Positions 6,365 through 13,503 of a stretch of 39,618 nt of DNA are shown in pieces. The stretch is taken from the IMG/VR virus record IMGVR_UViG_3300042465_003102, positions 1 to 39,618 of that record; one strand, given 5' to 3'. Under the pieces are notes generated by a model. It did not search any database. It was given only the letters and a program-made list of their open reading frames with translations, and was not told where the DNA came from. The position numbers were made by a program, and so were the translations under genes. The stretch comes from a virus. Position 1 is the stretch's first letter. Each line of letters starts with the position of its first letter.

Positions 6365-7056
6365 TGATGGCTGAGAAAGTGACAATCGGGAATTGCGAAC
6401 TGTGGCACGGGGACTGCCGCGAAGTGCTGCCGCTGCTGCCCGCCGTGGATTTGATGTTGACCGACCCGCCGTATGGGATTGGGCGCGACGGAAAGCCGCC
6501 CAGCACAAGCAGCCACGGAGGGCACAAGGGCTACGAATTCATGGGGTGGGACACTGACGCGCCGCCGGCTTGGCTGTTTGGCCTGATGCACGAAAAGGCC
6601 AAGCACCTGATTATCTGGGGCGCGAACTACTACCCGCAAAACCTGCGCCCTTCGATGGGGTGGCTTGTGTGGGACAAGGGGCAACGGATTAGCCAAAGCG
6701 ATTGCGAACTGGCCTACACGACGCTGGACAAGGCGCTGCGCTCCATGACCCTGAACCGGGCAGCGATTGCGCAAGACGGCGCGGTGCACCCGACACAAAA
6801 GCCGGTGCAGGTAATGGAATGGTGTCTGAGCTTGCACCCAAAGGCGCGGACGGTTTGCGATCCATTCATGGGCAGCGGAACGACCGGCGTTGCCTGCGCC
6901 CGAATGGGTTTGCAGTTCGTCGGAATCGAGCGCGAGCGTAAATACTTTGACATAGCCTGCCGCCGAATAGAGCAAGCCTACGCACAGCCTCGGCTGTTCG
7001 AGGATGCGAAAGTCGGCGCTGGCGATACGGCGGTGCAGGAGGATTGGACGAAATGA
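6364..7056 (+). CDS. DNA methyltransferase (adenine-N6 or cytosine-N4), 230 aa
   Basis: Shows the catalytic DPPYG (34-38) near the N-terminus and the SAM-binding DPFMGSGTT (166-174) near the C-terminus, with HPTQKP (142-147) between. This motif order fits the beta class of amino-methyltransferases. The enzyme would transfer a methyl group from SAM to an exocyclic amine in DNA, perhaps to evade host restriction. No paired restriction gene is visible. GTG, ATG and ATG stand in a row at 6361-6369; the middle one is chosen for its TGATG overlap. The C-terminus carries KVGAGDTA (216-223) from repeat A. Confidence 0.9.
   Translation: MMAEKVTIGNCELWHGDCREVLPLLPAVDLMLTDPPYGIGRDGKPPSTSSHGGHKGYEFMGWDTDAPPAWLFGLMHEKAKHLIIWGANYYPQNLRPSMGWLVWDKGQRISQSDCELAYTTLDKALRSMTLNRAAIAQDGAVHPTQKPVQVMEWCLSLHPKARTVCDPFMGSGTTGVACARMGLQFVGIERERKYFDIACRRIEQAYAQPRLFEDAKVGAGDTAVQEDWTK
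7009..7032 (+). repeat. 24-bp in-frame repeat A, copy 4
   Basis: Encodes KVGAGDTA at the very end of the methyltransferase, about 5.5 kb from the other copies. The core matches copies 2 and 3, in the same reading frame, which argues for selection on the peptide or for recent spread of a coding segment. Confidence 0.6.
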
Positions 7057-7523
7057 AGAAACGCATAACCCTAAACGAAACCATCCGAGCCAACGAGAAG
7101 GCGCTACGCGGCCTTTGCTTCGCGGCAGGTAAGCCAGCACCCGAAGGATTCGATACGCCTCTCAAAGAGGCTAAAACACGCGCCCCGAGCAAGCCACCGG
7201 AGTACCCGCTAGAACACGACGAGCAGAGGGCATTCGTCAGGTGGTTCAGGATGCAGTATCCGAAGGTTCGCATCTTCGCCGTCCCGAATGCGGCGATGCG
7301 CGACTACAAGTTGGCCGCGTACCTGGTTGCCGAGGGATTGACTGCCGGCGTACCGGATTTGCTGGTGCTTGACTGGAAACTCGGCATCGAAATGAAGCGC
7401 GTCAAAGGATCAACGATCAGCGACGAGCAACGAGGATGGGAGTTGTATCTGAGAGGCATCGGATGGCATCACATCTATGCCTATGGGTGCAAAGACGCTA
7501 TTGAAAAGGTGCAACAACTATGA
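7053..7523 (+). CDS. VRR-NUC domain nuclease, 156 aa
   Basis: The domain spans about residues 50-155 with the PD-(D/E)XK-type pattern: E54/E57 in YPLEHDEQRAF, GVPD (99-102), EMK (113-115) and Q126, ending AYGCKDAI. Members are stand-alone structure-specific DNA nucleases common in phages. GGAGG about 10 bases upstream and the ATGA overlap with the methyltransferase stop fix the start at 7053. A role in resolving or trimming replication intermediates is likely, given the nearby erf gene. Confidence 0.9.
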   Translation: MKKRITLNETIRANEKALRGLCFAAGKPAPEGFDTPLKEAKTRAPSKPPEYPLEHDEQRAFVRWFRMQYPKVRIFAVPNAAMRDYKLAAYLVAEGLTAGVPDLLVLDWKLGIEMKRVKGSTISDEQRGWELYLRGIGWHHIYAYGCKDAIEKVQQL

Positions 7524-7714
7524 TCTGCTACGAGGAGGATAAAACACAATGCGCCTACATCTCGACTCAGACAAAGAAACGATGCGCCAGGATAGCAACA
7601 CATTCCTGCGGCGGCAAGGCGTACTGCGAGAGGCACAATCAGATGGCTATCCGCGACAGGGCGAACTCTCAGCCAATCGTGAAACCATCGAAGCCATCAT
7701 CCTCGACTCAGTAG
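7520..7714 (+). CDS. Small Cys/His-rich putative zinc protein, 64 aa
   Basis: Contains C-x9-RC near the start and GGKAYCERH, a pattern seen in short phage proteins with one zinc site. Overlaps the nuclease stop by 4 bases. The C-terminal third is Ser/Pro-rich and probably disordered. Function unknown; it may act with the nuclease because of the coupling. Confidence 0.75.
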   Translation: MICYEEDKTQCAYISTQTKKRCARIATHSCGGKAYCERHNQMAIRDRANSQPIVKPSKPSSSTQ

Positions 7715-7759
7715 CGCAGAGGGATCGTGAATATATCGCTCGACAAATCGGGAGGATCA

Positions 7760-7978
7760 ATGAAGCCAACAAGAAAGCCGTTTCACGCCGATCTGATAGT
7801 GTTCTTTGCCTGTTGGTCGGTTGCCTGTTTCGTGGCGGGGCTGTGGATGGGTGAGGAACGCGCCACCGAAGCTCCCAAGGTCTACGACAAGCCGGTAACG
7901 AAGAAACTGTCGGTGCATGACATGACCAAGCAGCAGACGAAGCGTTGGGCGAAGTACCTTGCGACGAGGGGGATGTGA
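7760..7978 (+). CDS. Single-span membrane protein, unknown function, 72 aa
   Basis: GGGAGG sits 6 bases before this ATG, so it is preferred over an in-frame start 33 bases upstream. A short basic N-terminus is followed by one hydrophobic span (LIVFFACWSVACFVAGLWMG, about residues 12-31) and a basic cytoplasmic-type tail. Probably an inner-membrane protein; role unknown. Confidence 0.75.
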   Translation: MKPTRKPFHADLIVFFACWSVACFVAGLWMGEERATEAPKVYDKPVTKKLSVHDMTKQQTKRWAKYLATRGM

Positions 7979-8130
7979 TGAACGCACTATTTCTTCGTTA
8001 TAGGTATTCTGTAGAAATGGTTTTCGCGTACCTCGCCGGAAACATGGGCGACGAGGTTTCGATGGACAACCATGTACGCGAGGCCGACAAGGTCTGGCTT
8101 GAATTGTGGAAGATAGGAGCGGTGAGATGA
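7978..8130 (+). CDS. Small early protein, unknown function, 50 aa
   Basis: TGATG overlap with the previous gene and ATGA overlap with the next. Moderately hydrophobic N-terminus (YSVEMVFAYLAG) and acidic helical C-terminus. No family recognised. Confidence 0.6.
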   Translation: MNALFLRYRYSVEMVFAYLAGNMGDEVSMDNHVREADKVWLELWKIGAVR

Positions 8131-8561
8131 ACAAAGATGACGTACTGCGGATAGCGAAGGAAATGTTTCATGGCGAGCCTTCGATGCAAGACTTGAAGCC
8201 GTATCTCGACTTCGCCGCTCGACTTGAAGTAGAGTGGATGAAGGGGCAGGAGCCGGTGGCGTGGAGTATCACTATGGACGGTGAACACACAGGGAATATG
8301 TGGCTGTCTGAATACACCGCAGGGACAAAGATGGATGAACTAAATCTGGCATATCCGATGGATAAGCGCGCTCTTGTCCCACTCTACCTCCACACCGCAC
8401 CTATCCCCTCGACCCATTGTGTTGTGCCGAAGGGGCCGACTGCTGACATGAATCGCGCTGCTGATAAATGTGCCTGCACAATGGATAGTATCCCAAAAGG
8501 ATTTTGGTATTGGGGACACATCTACAAAGCAATGATCGCCGCCGCGCAAGGAGAGAAGTGA
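8127..8561 (+). CDS. Phage protein of the PVAW...PLY type, 144 aa
   Basis: Carries EPVAWSI around residue 42 and LVPLYL around residue 84, a pair found in many short accessory phage proteins (Ea22-like groups) whose function is unknown. The C-terminal part has two Cys (KCACTMD) and a helical end. The start overlaps the previous stop; the ATG at 8127 is used rather than the earlier one that lies deep in the previous gene. Confidence 0.75.
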   Translation: MNKDDVLRIAKEMFHGEPSMQDLKPYLDFAARLEVEWMKGQEPVAWSITMDGEHTGNMWLSEYTAGTKMDELNLAYPMDKRALVPLYLHTAPIPSTHCVVPKGPTADMNRAADKCACTMDSIPKGFWYWGHIYKAMIAAAQGEK

Positions 8562-8881
8562 TGAGCATAGCAGCCGGATATGGAGACAAGGACAAGCGCA
8601 TCGCTGAACTGGAAGTTGATCTAATGGCATCCATCAAGCGAGAGGAAGCACTGCTAACACAGATTGGAAATATGAGAGCCGAGAACGCTGAACTGCGGAA
8701 GGATGCTGCGCGGTTGGATTGGATCGAAGCACAACACACGCTTCATCGCTCTGTTGAACTCCTTTATGTTGTAGATGGCTATGAAGTGGAATACCTCTAT
8801 GACGGAAATTCAATAAGCAAGCCTCATCGAGGGGATTCTTTACGCGCCGCCATCGACGCAGCAATGGGAGAACAGACATGA
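8561..8881 (+). CDS. Coiled-coil accessory phage protein, 106 aa
   Basis: Residues 8-50 form a coiled coil (KRIAELEVDLMASIKREEAL). It is followed by KDAARLDWIEAQ and a C-terminal SLRAAIDAAM, the arrangement seen in Ea8.5- or Ead-like accessory phage proteins. Coupled to the previous gene by TGATG. Function unknown. Confidence 0.75.
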   Translation: MSIAAGYGDKDKRIAELEVDLMASIKREEALLTQIGNMRAENAELRKDAARLDWIEAQHTLHRSVELLYVVDGYEVEYLYDGNSISKPHRGDSLRAAIDAAMGEQT

Positions 8882-8997
8882 CCTGCGAACAGTATTGGCA
8901 GGTCGCAGAGAAAGCCCTTCAATTTCTTGCTGTGCTTTCGTTTTCTGGCATTACGGGCTGGATAGGCTACATGGTTGGGAGAAAACACGATGAATAA
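8878..8997 (+). CDS. Very small membrane protein, 39 aa
   Basis: Short frame fully packed into the operon: ATGA overlap with the preceding stop and 8-base overlap with the next start. Residues about 13-33 form one hydrophobic span (LQFLAVLSFSGITGWIGYMV), followed by a charged GRKHDE end. Could be a small membrane peptide; no homolog is recognised. Confidence 0.55.
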   Translation: MTCEQYWQVAEKALQFLAVLSFSGITGWIGYMVGRKHDE

Positions 8998-9274
8998 ACT
9001 CGCTGAACTGAAGGCCGCTGCGGAGGCGGTGGATGTGCCGATGTATCTACCAGAGCGTACTAGGGATGACATTCAAAGCTTGCAACAAGCGTGGATTCTG
9101 TATCACAACCTCGCCAACCCCGCCACCATCCTCAAGCTGATCGCGGTAGTGAATTCTCTGCGTGAAATGGTGACAGACAAAGAAGATGGTCCGTTCTTCC
9201 ACGACGATGAACACCCAGAAGGAAGTACGTATCGTAGGGCTAAGAATTTACTCAAGGAGTTGAACGATGACTAG
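8990..9274 (+). CDS. Accessory early protein, unknown function, 94 aa
   Basis: Starts MNKLAELKAAAEAVD and contains NPATILKLIAVVNSLR, features of the Ead/Ea22-like accessory group often found in long arrays of small phage genes. GGGAGA about 9 bases upstream supports the start. Overlaps both neighbours by 8 bases. No catalytic motif. Confidence 0.75.
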   Translation: MNKLAELKAAAEAVDVPMYLPERTRDDIQSLQQAWILYHNLANPATILKLIAVVNSLREMVTDKEDGPFFHDDEHPEGSTYRRAKNLLKELNDD

Positions 9275-9461
9275 CCAAGAAGCGTTTGAAGAACTGTTCG
9301 GGATGGCAGCAGAATCAAACTCCTATAGATTTTCTGATTTCGACACAGGTTGGCAAGCCTCCCGCGCCGCGTTGATTGCGGAGATTAAGGCGGGTGGTTG
9401 GATATCTTACGGCGGGGATAAGCACTACCGCCTACCCGACGAAGATTGCAGCACAGGTTAG
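9267..9461 (+). CDS. Small accessory early protein, unknown function, 64 aa
   Basis: Pattern QEAFEELF then TGWQASRAALIAEI resembles the W-x-A-x-R-A core of short accessory phage proteins. AAGGAG is 10 bases upstream. Overlaps the preceding gene by 8 bases. No known function. Confidence 0.7.
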   Translation: MTSQEAFEELFGMAAESNSYRFSDFDTGWQASRAALIAEIKAGGWISYGGDKHYRLPDEDCSTG

Positions 9462-9505
9462 TCAGTCACCTGTTCAAGACTGACATTTTTGGAGATAAAA
9501 CCCAA

Positions 9506-9649
9506 ATGGAAACTGTAATTGAAGCTGCAATCAAGGCACTTGCCGAGAAAATCAATGGTGATGTGAAAGCCCCAGAAGCAATCAACTTCACACAGGCCGC
9601 GTTGAATCTGGCGCACACGCTTCAAGTTCTGAAGCAAGTCAAACAGTAA
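9506..9649 (+). CDS. Small helical early protein, unknown function, 47 aa
   Basis: GGAG about 11 bases before this ATG supports it over an earlier in-frame start that would overlap the previous gene. Predicted to be two helices (METVIEAAIKALAEKI and FTQAALNLAHTLQVLKQV). Function unknown. Confidence 0.65.
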   Translation: METVIEAAIKALAEKINGDVKAPEAINFTQAALNLAHTLQVLKQVKQ

Positions 9650-9656
9650 AGGAGTC

Positions 9657-9674
9657 GGCGGGGTAACTCCCGCC
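9657..9674 (+). other. GC-rich hairpin in the intergenic gap
   Basis: GGCGGG and CCCGCC pair with a 6-base loop, in the 73-bp gap between two early genes. There is no U-run after it, so a standard terminator is not supported; it could slow transcription or protect the mRNA end. Confidence 0.4.
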
Positions 9675-9722
9675 CACCCGAATGTCTAGCCGCTGAGAAG
9701 GCTGCGAAAGGAGAATACTGCC

Positions 9723-10226
9723 GTGACCGTGAGTGACATCGTAGAAAGACTGCGTACGCAGGAGACTGACTTGTTCAGGTTGCAGGAAGAAGCCGCCGAC
9801 ACCATCGAAGCCCTGCTCCTACAAGAGCAAGGAGATGCGTCAGAAATTGAGCATTTGAAGGGTAGCGTCGAAGTTCTGCGCCGACAGGTGGGGGAACTGG
9901 AAACAGAGTGCACTGTTCATGCAGTTTGCACAAGAGCGAAGGCGGAACAACTCGTCGCCATGACGGAACTATGGAAGAACGAGTATAGGCTGCGTACAGA
10001 AGCACAAGCCGACTGTTCAGAGTGGCGCACCGCCTGTGAACAGAAAACCGAGATCATGCAGACCCATAGCGACGAACGGCAGGAGTTACAGCGGCAGGTG
10101 CTGTCGTTGCAGGTCGATGCAAAGCAAGCCGACGAATTCACGCACAAGGCGTTAGATGAACGCGACCACTACCTGCGTGAATTGGAAGCAGCGCAGGCCG
10201 AGATAGAAAGGCTAAAAAATCCCTAA
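9723..10226 (+). CDS. Long coiled-coil early protein, 167 aa
   Basis: AAAGGAG about 9 bases before a GTG start. Nearly the whole protein is predicted coiled coil, rich in Glu, Gln, Ala and Leu with heptad-like spacing (HLKGSVEVLRRQVGELETE, then ELEAAQAEIERLKNP). Last gene of the rightward operon. The 41-bp gap to the convergent late operon shows no clear terminator hairpin, so the two transcripts may overlap. Function unknown. Confidence 0.8.
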   Translation: MTVSDIVERLRTQETDLFRLQEEAADTIEALLLQEQGDASEIEHLKGSVEVLRRQVGELETECTVHAVCTRAKAEQLVAMTELWKNEYRLRTEAQADCSEWRTACEQKTEIMQTHSDERQELQRQVLSLQVDAKQADEFTHKALDERDHYLRELEAAQAEIERLKNP

Positions 10227-10267
10227 AAACCGATTCAACTCTCGGCAGAACGGCGCGATACGGAGCC

Positions 10268-10777
10268 TTACTTAGCAAGCAGCATCTTGTCCTTGTTCTG
10301 CGAACCTTGCGTAGTTCCGAACCAGTACGATATGCAGCCCGTCCACGCCGTCCCTAGTGAGCCAAGCATTATCATCAGGGGCGGCGAGTCGATCACATGG
10401 GGATCAGCCAGCATCCATCCGAGTATTCCGAAGAACCCTACCGTAACCATGTAGGTCAGCACAGTCGGCGTCGATGAATGCGTCACGATCTGCATCTGCC
10501 GAGCCGAGTCCCTGTCCTTGAATTCAAGCTCCGAGTACCGGAAGCCGCGTTCCTTCTCGTCAGCCTGGTACTGCAACTCCAGTTTGCGAATCTCGGCTAC
10601 CTGTTCCGGCGTTACTCTTCCGTCAGAAATGGCCTTGGTTACGTCTGCAACGGTTCCGCCGTCTATGCCGAGTATCTTCGTCAGGCCGGCGACTGCAACG
10701 CCGAATAGTGGGCCTCCTAGAGCCGAAGCCAAGGTCGGTGCGAGTCCTGATAAAAAGCCACTAAGCACTGCGTTCAT
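10268..10777 (-). CDS. Holin-like membrane protein, 169 aa
   Basis: Last gene of the late operon, directly after the endolysin (TGATG overlap). GGGAG lies about 5 bases before the ATG. The N-terminal hydrophobic stretch (residues 8-38), a charged middle with PEQVAEIRKLELQYQ, and two C-terminal spans (YMVTVGFFGILGWML and PPLMIMLGSLGTAWTGC) match a class of phage holins that carry a large cytoplasmic linker. It would time endolysin release by forming inner-membrane pores. The class is inferred from topology and neighbours. Confidence 0.75.
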   Translation of the reverse strand: MNAVLSGFLSGLAPTLASALGGPLFGVAVAGLTKILGIDGGTVADVTKAISDGRVTPEQVAEIRKLELQYQADEKERGFRYSELEFKDRDSARQMQIVTHSSTPTVLTYMVTVGFFGILGWMLADPHVIDSPPLMIMLGSLGTAWTGCISYWFGTTQGSQNKDKMLLAK

Positions 10778-11121
10778 CACTTTCTCCCTTCGTGTTCCAG
10801 TGAGTAGTGGTTGCCGTCCTCGAAGTCACCACCCCAAGTACCGCCCTGCTTTTTCCACCATTCGCCTAGCTCACGGTGATCCTCGGTGGCGTCAAGGAAC
10901 TTGCCGTCTTTGAACAGATTCAGATCAATGGCAAGCCGCAGCTTGTGGCACGATGAAGCGTTCCCGTAGCCCTTGAATACGCCAACAGCACCAAAAACTC
11001 GCTCATCCCGATTGGCGTCTCCGAGCGTTACTTCGTAGCCCATTTCGATAGCCTTGTCGATCAGACGCGGAACCATTGAGGCGAATAAGCTCTGTTTTTG
11101 CCGCAGTGACATGCTCATCAT
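10777..11121 (-). CDS. M15 family endolysin (L-Ala-D-Glu peptidase type), 114 aa
   Basis: Residues 59-66 (HKLRLAID) give the zinc-binding H-x6-D pair, and WGGDFEDGNHYSL (96-108) gives the third ligand His105 of Peptidase_M15. GDANRDERVFG upstream fits the fold. These enzymes cut peptidoglycan stem peptides during lysis. The start overlaps the preceding stop (ATGA), with AAGGGA 6 bases upstream; longer starts would lie inside the previous gene. No signal peptide, so release depends on the holin-like partner. Confidence 0.9.
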   Translation of the reverse strand: MMSMSLRQKQSLFASMVPRLIDKAIEMGYEVTLGDANRDERVFGAVGVFKGYGNASSCHKLRLAIDLNLFKDGKFLDATEDHRELGEWWKKQGGTWGGDFEDGNHYSLEHEGRK

Positions 11122-11462
11122 ACGTGTCCCTTTACCAGAGCCGGCCACAAGACCTGCACCAACAGCCAGCCCAAGAAACCTAGCAAGCCCCACTTCACCA
11201 ACTCGAAGCGCATCTTTTTCCAGAACTCAGTGCGGGCTTTGCTCTCCGCAATGAATTGATCGTGTGCAGAACAATGTCCCGCATAGTCAGGCTCGCCAGT
11301 ATCGGGATGTTTTGGAAAAGCCACTGCTATATCTGTCTGCTTGTCCATGTAGGAAACAATCGAAGCAGTCAGAGAAGATAATTGCTGCTCGATATGCGTA
11401 AGCCGCTCACCGACAGTTTTAGATGGGCAATCAGTTATATCCGGCAAGCACTTCGCAATCAT
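11118..11462 (-). CDS. Coiled-coil membrane-anchored protein of the lysis region, 114 aa
   Basis: AAGGAAG five bases upstream decides this ATG over a GTG 60 bases earlier. The N-terminal half contains a short coiled coil (GERLTHIEQQLSSLTASIV), and the C-terminus one membrane span (WGLLGFLGWLLVQVLW). Together with the next two genes it forms a likely lysis cassette. It could be a holin partner, a membrane anchor or a spanin-like component, but no signal peptide or lipobox is visible. Confidence 0.7.
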   Translation of the reverse strand: MIAKCLPDITDCPSKTVGERLTHIEQQLSSLTASIVSYMDKQTDIAVAFPKHPDTGEPDYAGHCSAHDQFIAESKARTEFWKKMRFELVKWGLLGFLGWLLVQVLWPALVKGHV

Positions 11463-11505
11463 TTGATTCTTCCTTCCCACCGTCTGTGCGGCAGATGCGG
11501 TTAGA

Positions 11506-11823
11506 TTACCTACAGTGTCCACCTAGCTCGAATTGGTCGAGAAGATTGAAACACAGCCAATTTGCTACACGGGTTCTCCACCCTGCTCCTTCTGCTTTGT
11601 AGCGACTCAGACGTTTGGTGAACATGTATTCCTCTGGTAAATCCATGAAGATGAATGTCGCTATGAATACGTTGAAGAATACATCCATGAATACGGCCAG
11701 AAGCGCAGCAGGAGCAAGCAGAATCTTCGCTGTCAGTGGGAGAGTTTTCCATACCGACTTTGCTGCCATTGTCACGACGAACAGCAGGTAGAAAGCGTAG
11801 GTGTAGAGAGCGAGGTAGATCAC
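11506..11823 (-). CDS. Phage membrane protein, unknown function, 105 aa
   Basis: The GTG start overlaps the preceding stop (GTGA). Two to three hydrophobic segments fill residues 1-55 (YLALYTYAFYLLFVV and ILLAPAALLAVFMDVFFNV), followed by FMDLPEEYMFTKRLSRYK and a conserved-looking end (CFNLLDQFELGGHC). The pattern is familiar from lysis-adjacent membrane proteins of Burkholderiales phages. Role unknown; a second holin is possible. Confidence 0.75.
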   Translation of the reverse strand: MIYLALYTYAFYLLFVVTMAAKSVWKTLPLTAKILLAPAALLAVFMDVFFNVFIATFIFMDLPEEYMFTKRLSRYKAEGAGWRTRVANWLCFNLLDQFELGGHCR

Positions 11824-12236
11824 GACTGAATCCCTGCGAATGCTGCCCGGATGTTTGCGGGACACGCGGCAACAATCGAAGCGTACTCAGCACCGACAGC
11901 CGCCGTCAGGCTGGCATCGTCAGTCGCCGCCAAAACAGAAGGCAGTGTTGTTATGTTGAGCAGCGCCGTCCGCGCAGAGAGGCAGGCCGTGACGGTCGCA
12001 GAGTCGTTCGATTCCTTTGCTGCAAACGCGATTCCGGCGAGCCGGTTCAGGGCGATCTCGCGGCCTGCGCGAGCGATACGTAGCAGAGGGGCGCATGACC
12101 ATGCAGGAATCTTGCTCTGCCGAATTGCCGCCGCTTCGGCCTCTGTAATCTCGACGCATCCCTCGGACAGCAGATGGACGAAGGCCGCATCGTCGAGATA
12201 GTGAAGGTTGTGAGAGGCATCTTTGTAGTTGGGCAT
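11820..12236 (-). CDS. Tail fibre accessory or assembly-type protein, 138 aa
   Basis: The opening (YKDASHNLHYLDDAAFVHLL, then EGCVEITEAEAAAI) matches the start seen in tail fibre assembly-like proteins. The rest is helical and alanine-rich. It lies just after the tail fibre gene (10-bp gap), the usual position for a fibre chaperone. Ends overlapping the membrane protein gene. Confidence 0.7.
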   Translation of the reverse strand: MPNYKDASHNLHYLDDAAFVHLLSEGCVEITEAEAAAIRQSKIPAWSCAPLLRIARAGREIALNRLAGIAFAAKESNDSATVTACLSARTALLNITTLPSVLAATDDASLTAAVGAEYASIVAACPANIRAAFAGIQS

Positions 12237-12246
12237 TATTTTTCCT

Positions 12247-13503
12247 TTAGCGAAGTTCGTTCCATTTGGAAATCGTCAGCGTCGCCGAATAACTCATTCC
12301 GGGAGGGACGACGAAAGAAGCCACTTGGATAGTCGTCATGCTTACGCCGCCGACGGTAAAGGTAACAGTGTTTGCTCCTGTATGCGTCGCCATCACCATG
12401 ATGGGCTTCCCGGTAGTGTTGTAGTAAGTCGTACCGCTCACTCGACTTCCAGTTACATCAGACCAGACTTGTCCGTATCCGAACGATGACATCGCCGTTA
12501 CCGCGTTTCCGCCAGCACCCTGAATCGTACTTGGCGCTGTGGCCCACGTTCCAGCCGTAGTCTGTGTCGATTCGATGTAGCCGATGACGCGATAGGCGAG
12601 GTTGCTGCGCGCCGTGGTCGAATAGATGACGTTCGCGGTATCCGCCGCTCCCGCTCCGCCTTCAGCCGTGGTGCTGATGACGCCTGTTTCAGTAAGGTCG
12701 TTGCCACCGGAGATATTCACTGCTGCGAGTTCAATCGTCCCGGCGTTGTTCATGGCCAGCACAGCAATGCGAGACTGCACGGCGTTCACCGTGCCAAGTG
12801 TTGAGCCACTGCTGATTACAAGGTTAGCCGGAGTGCCTGATACCGTCGTCACCGTGCCACTGGTCAGCGTTGCCGAGCGGAAATCGAGCGACAGGGCCGA
12901 TGCGCTGATGGTCAGGGCATTGGAGCCGACTGATGCGCTGATGGGCTGGATTTGCGTTCCACCGCCGCCAAGAGCAGCAATAGCCTGAGCAACACGAAGT
13001 GGAGACATTGACCGCAGCGCGGCTTCGGTGCCGGCTTCCATTTCGCCTTGAGATGCGGAGACTGTGGGGATGTCGGCGTCGTAGGCTTGGACATCTACTC
13101 CAATCTCAAGATTTACCGTAGTCTTAAACGTAGCCTCGTCTGCATCGTCCAGGATCGTCTTTGCGAAAGCCGATACACCAAGCGTTGTCAATTGGTCACT
13201 TGCCGTTGCATCATCAATCAGCGCCCTTCCTGCTGTAGTGATTGCCGACTCAGCAGCAGTATTCGCTGCTGTCGTATAGATCATCTTGTCAGCGGCAGTT
13301 CCGAGAGCCGCGATTGATGTCAAGAACGAGTCATATGCTTGGACAGCAACGCCAATATCACCAGAATCATGCTTTGTTGCAACAGCAACAGCCACAGCAT
13401 CAAAATCAGCTTTGATTTCAGTTCCCTTGACCAACTTGGCCGGGTTCCCTGTGAGCAAAGCATCCTTTGCCGAGTAGTCAGTAATAACGATGTAATCACT
13501 CAT
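12247..13503 (-). CDS. Tail fibre or receptor-binding protein, 418 aa
   Basis: GGGAGG precedes the ATG. Residues 1-170 hold two copies of a fibre-like unit (AVQAYDSFL and DVQAYDADI) and the motif TEAALRSMSPLRVAQAI, which is common in phage fibre N-terminal regions. The remainder is beta-rich with many Ser/Thr/Gly and ends in a compact domain (VSMTTIQVASFVVPPGMSY). It probably contacts the host surface. It lies next to the tail tube-like gene and the fibre accessory gene, consistent with tail assembly. Confidence 0.8.
   Translation of the reverse strand: MSDYIVITDYSAKDALLTGNPAKLVKGTEIKADFDAVAVAVATKHDSGDIGVAVQAYDSFLTSIAALGTAADKMIYTTAANTAAESAITTAGRALIDDATASDQLTTLGVSAFAKTILDDADEATFKTTVNLEIGVDVQAYDADIPTVSASQGEMEAGTEAALRSMSPLRVAQAIAALGGGGTQIQPISASVGSNALTISASALSLDFRSATLTSGTVTTVSGTPANLVISSGSTLGTVNAVQSRIAVLAMNNAGTIELAAVNISGGNDLTETGVISTTAEGGAGAADTANVIYSTTARSNLAYRVIGYIESTQTTAGTWATAPSTIQGAGGNAVTAMSSFGYGQVWSDVTGSRVSGTTYYNTTGKPIMVMATHTGANTVTFTVGGVSMTTIQVASFVVPPGMSYSATLTISKWNELR

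Noticed and set aside
6025-7140. 371-codon open frame on the minus strand opposite the methyltransferase
   Set aside because: It lies antisense to well-supported genes with clear motifs, has no ribosome site or known domain, and is explained by codon bias in a GC-rich gene.
8419-8740. Further GTTGTGC (8421) and GCACAAC (near 8730) boxes as a fourth attC-like element
   Set aside because: The boxes are in the wrong order and about 300 bp apart, with no matching spacers or stems, so they are chance matches.
10227-10267. Terminator between the converging early and late operons
   Set aside because: The 41-bp gap contains only weak pairing (CCGA/TCGG) and no U-run on either strand.
12247-13503. 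Diversity-generating retroelement in the fibre gene (suggested by BPP-1-like head gene order)
   Set aside because: No reverse transcriptase gene and no template/variable repeat pair could be seen.
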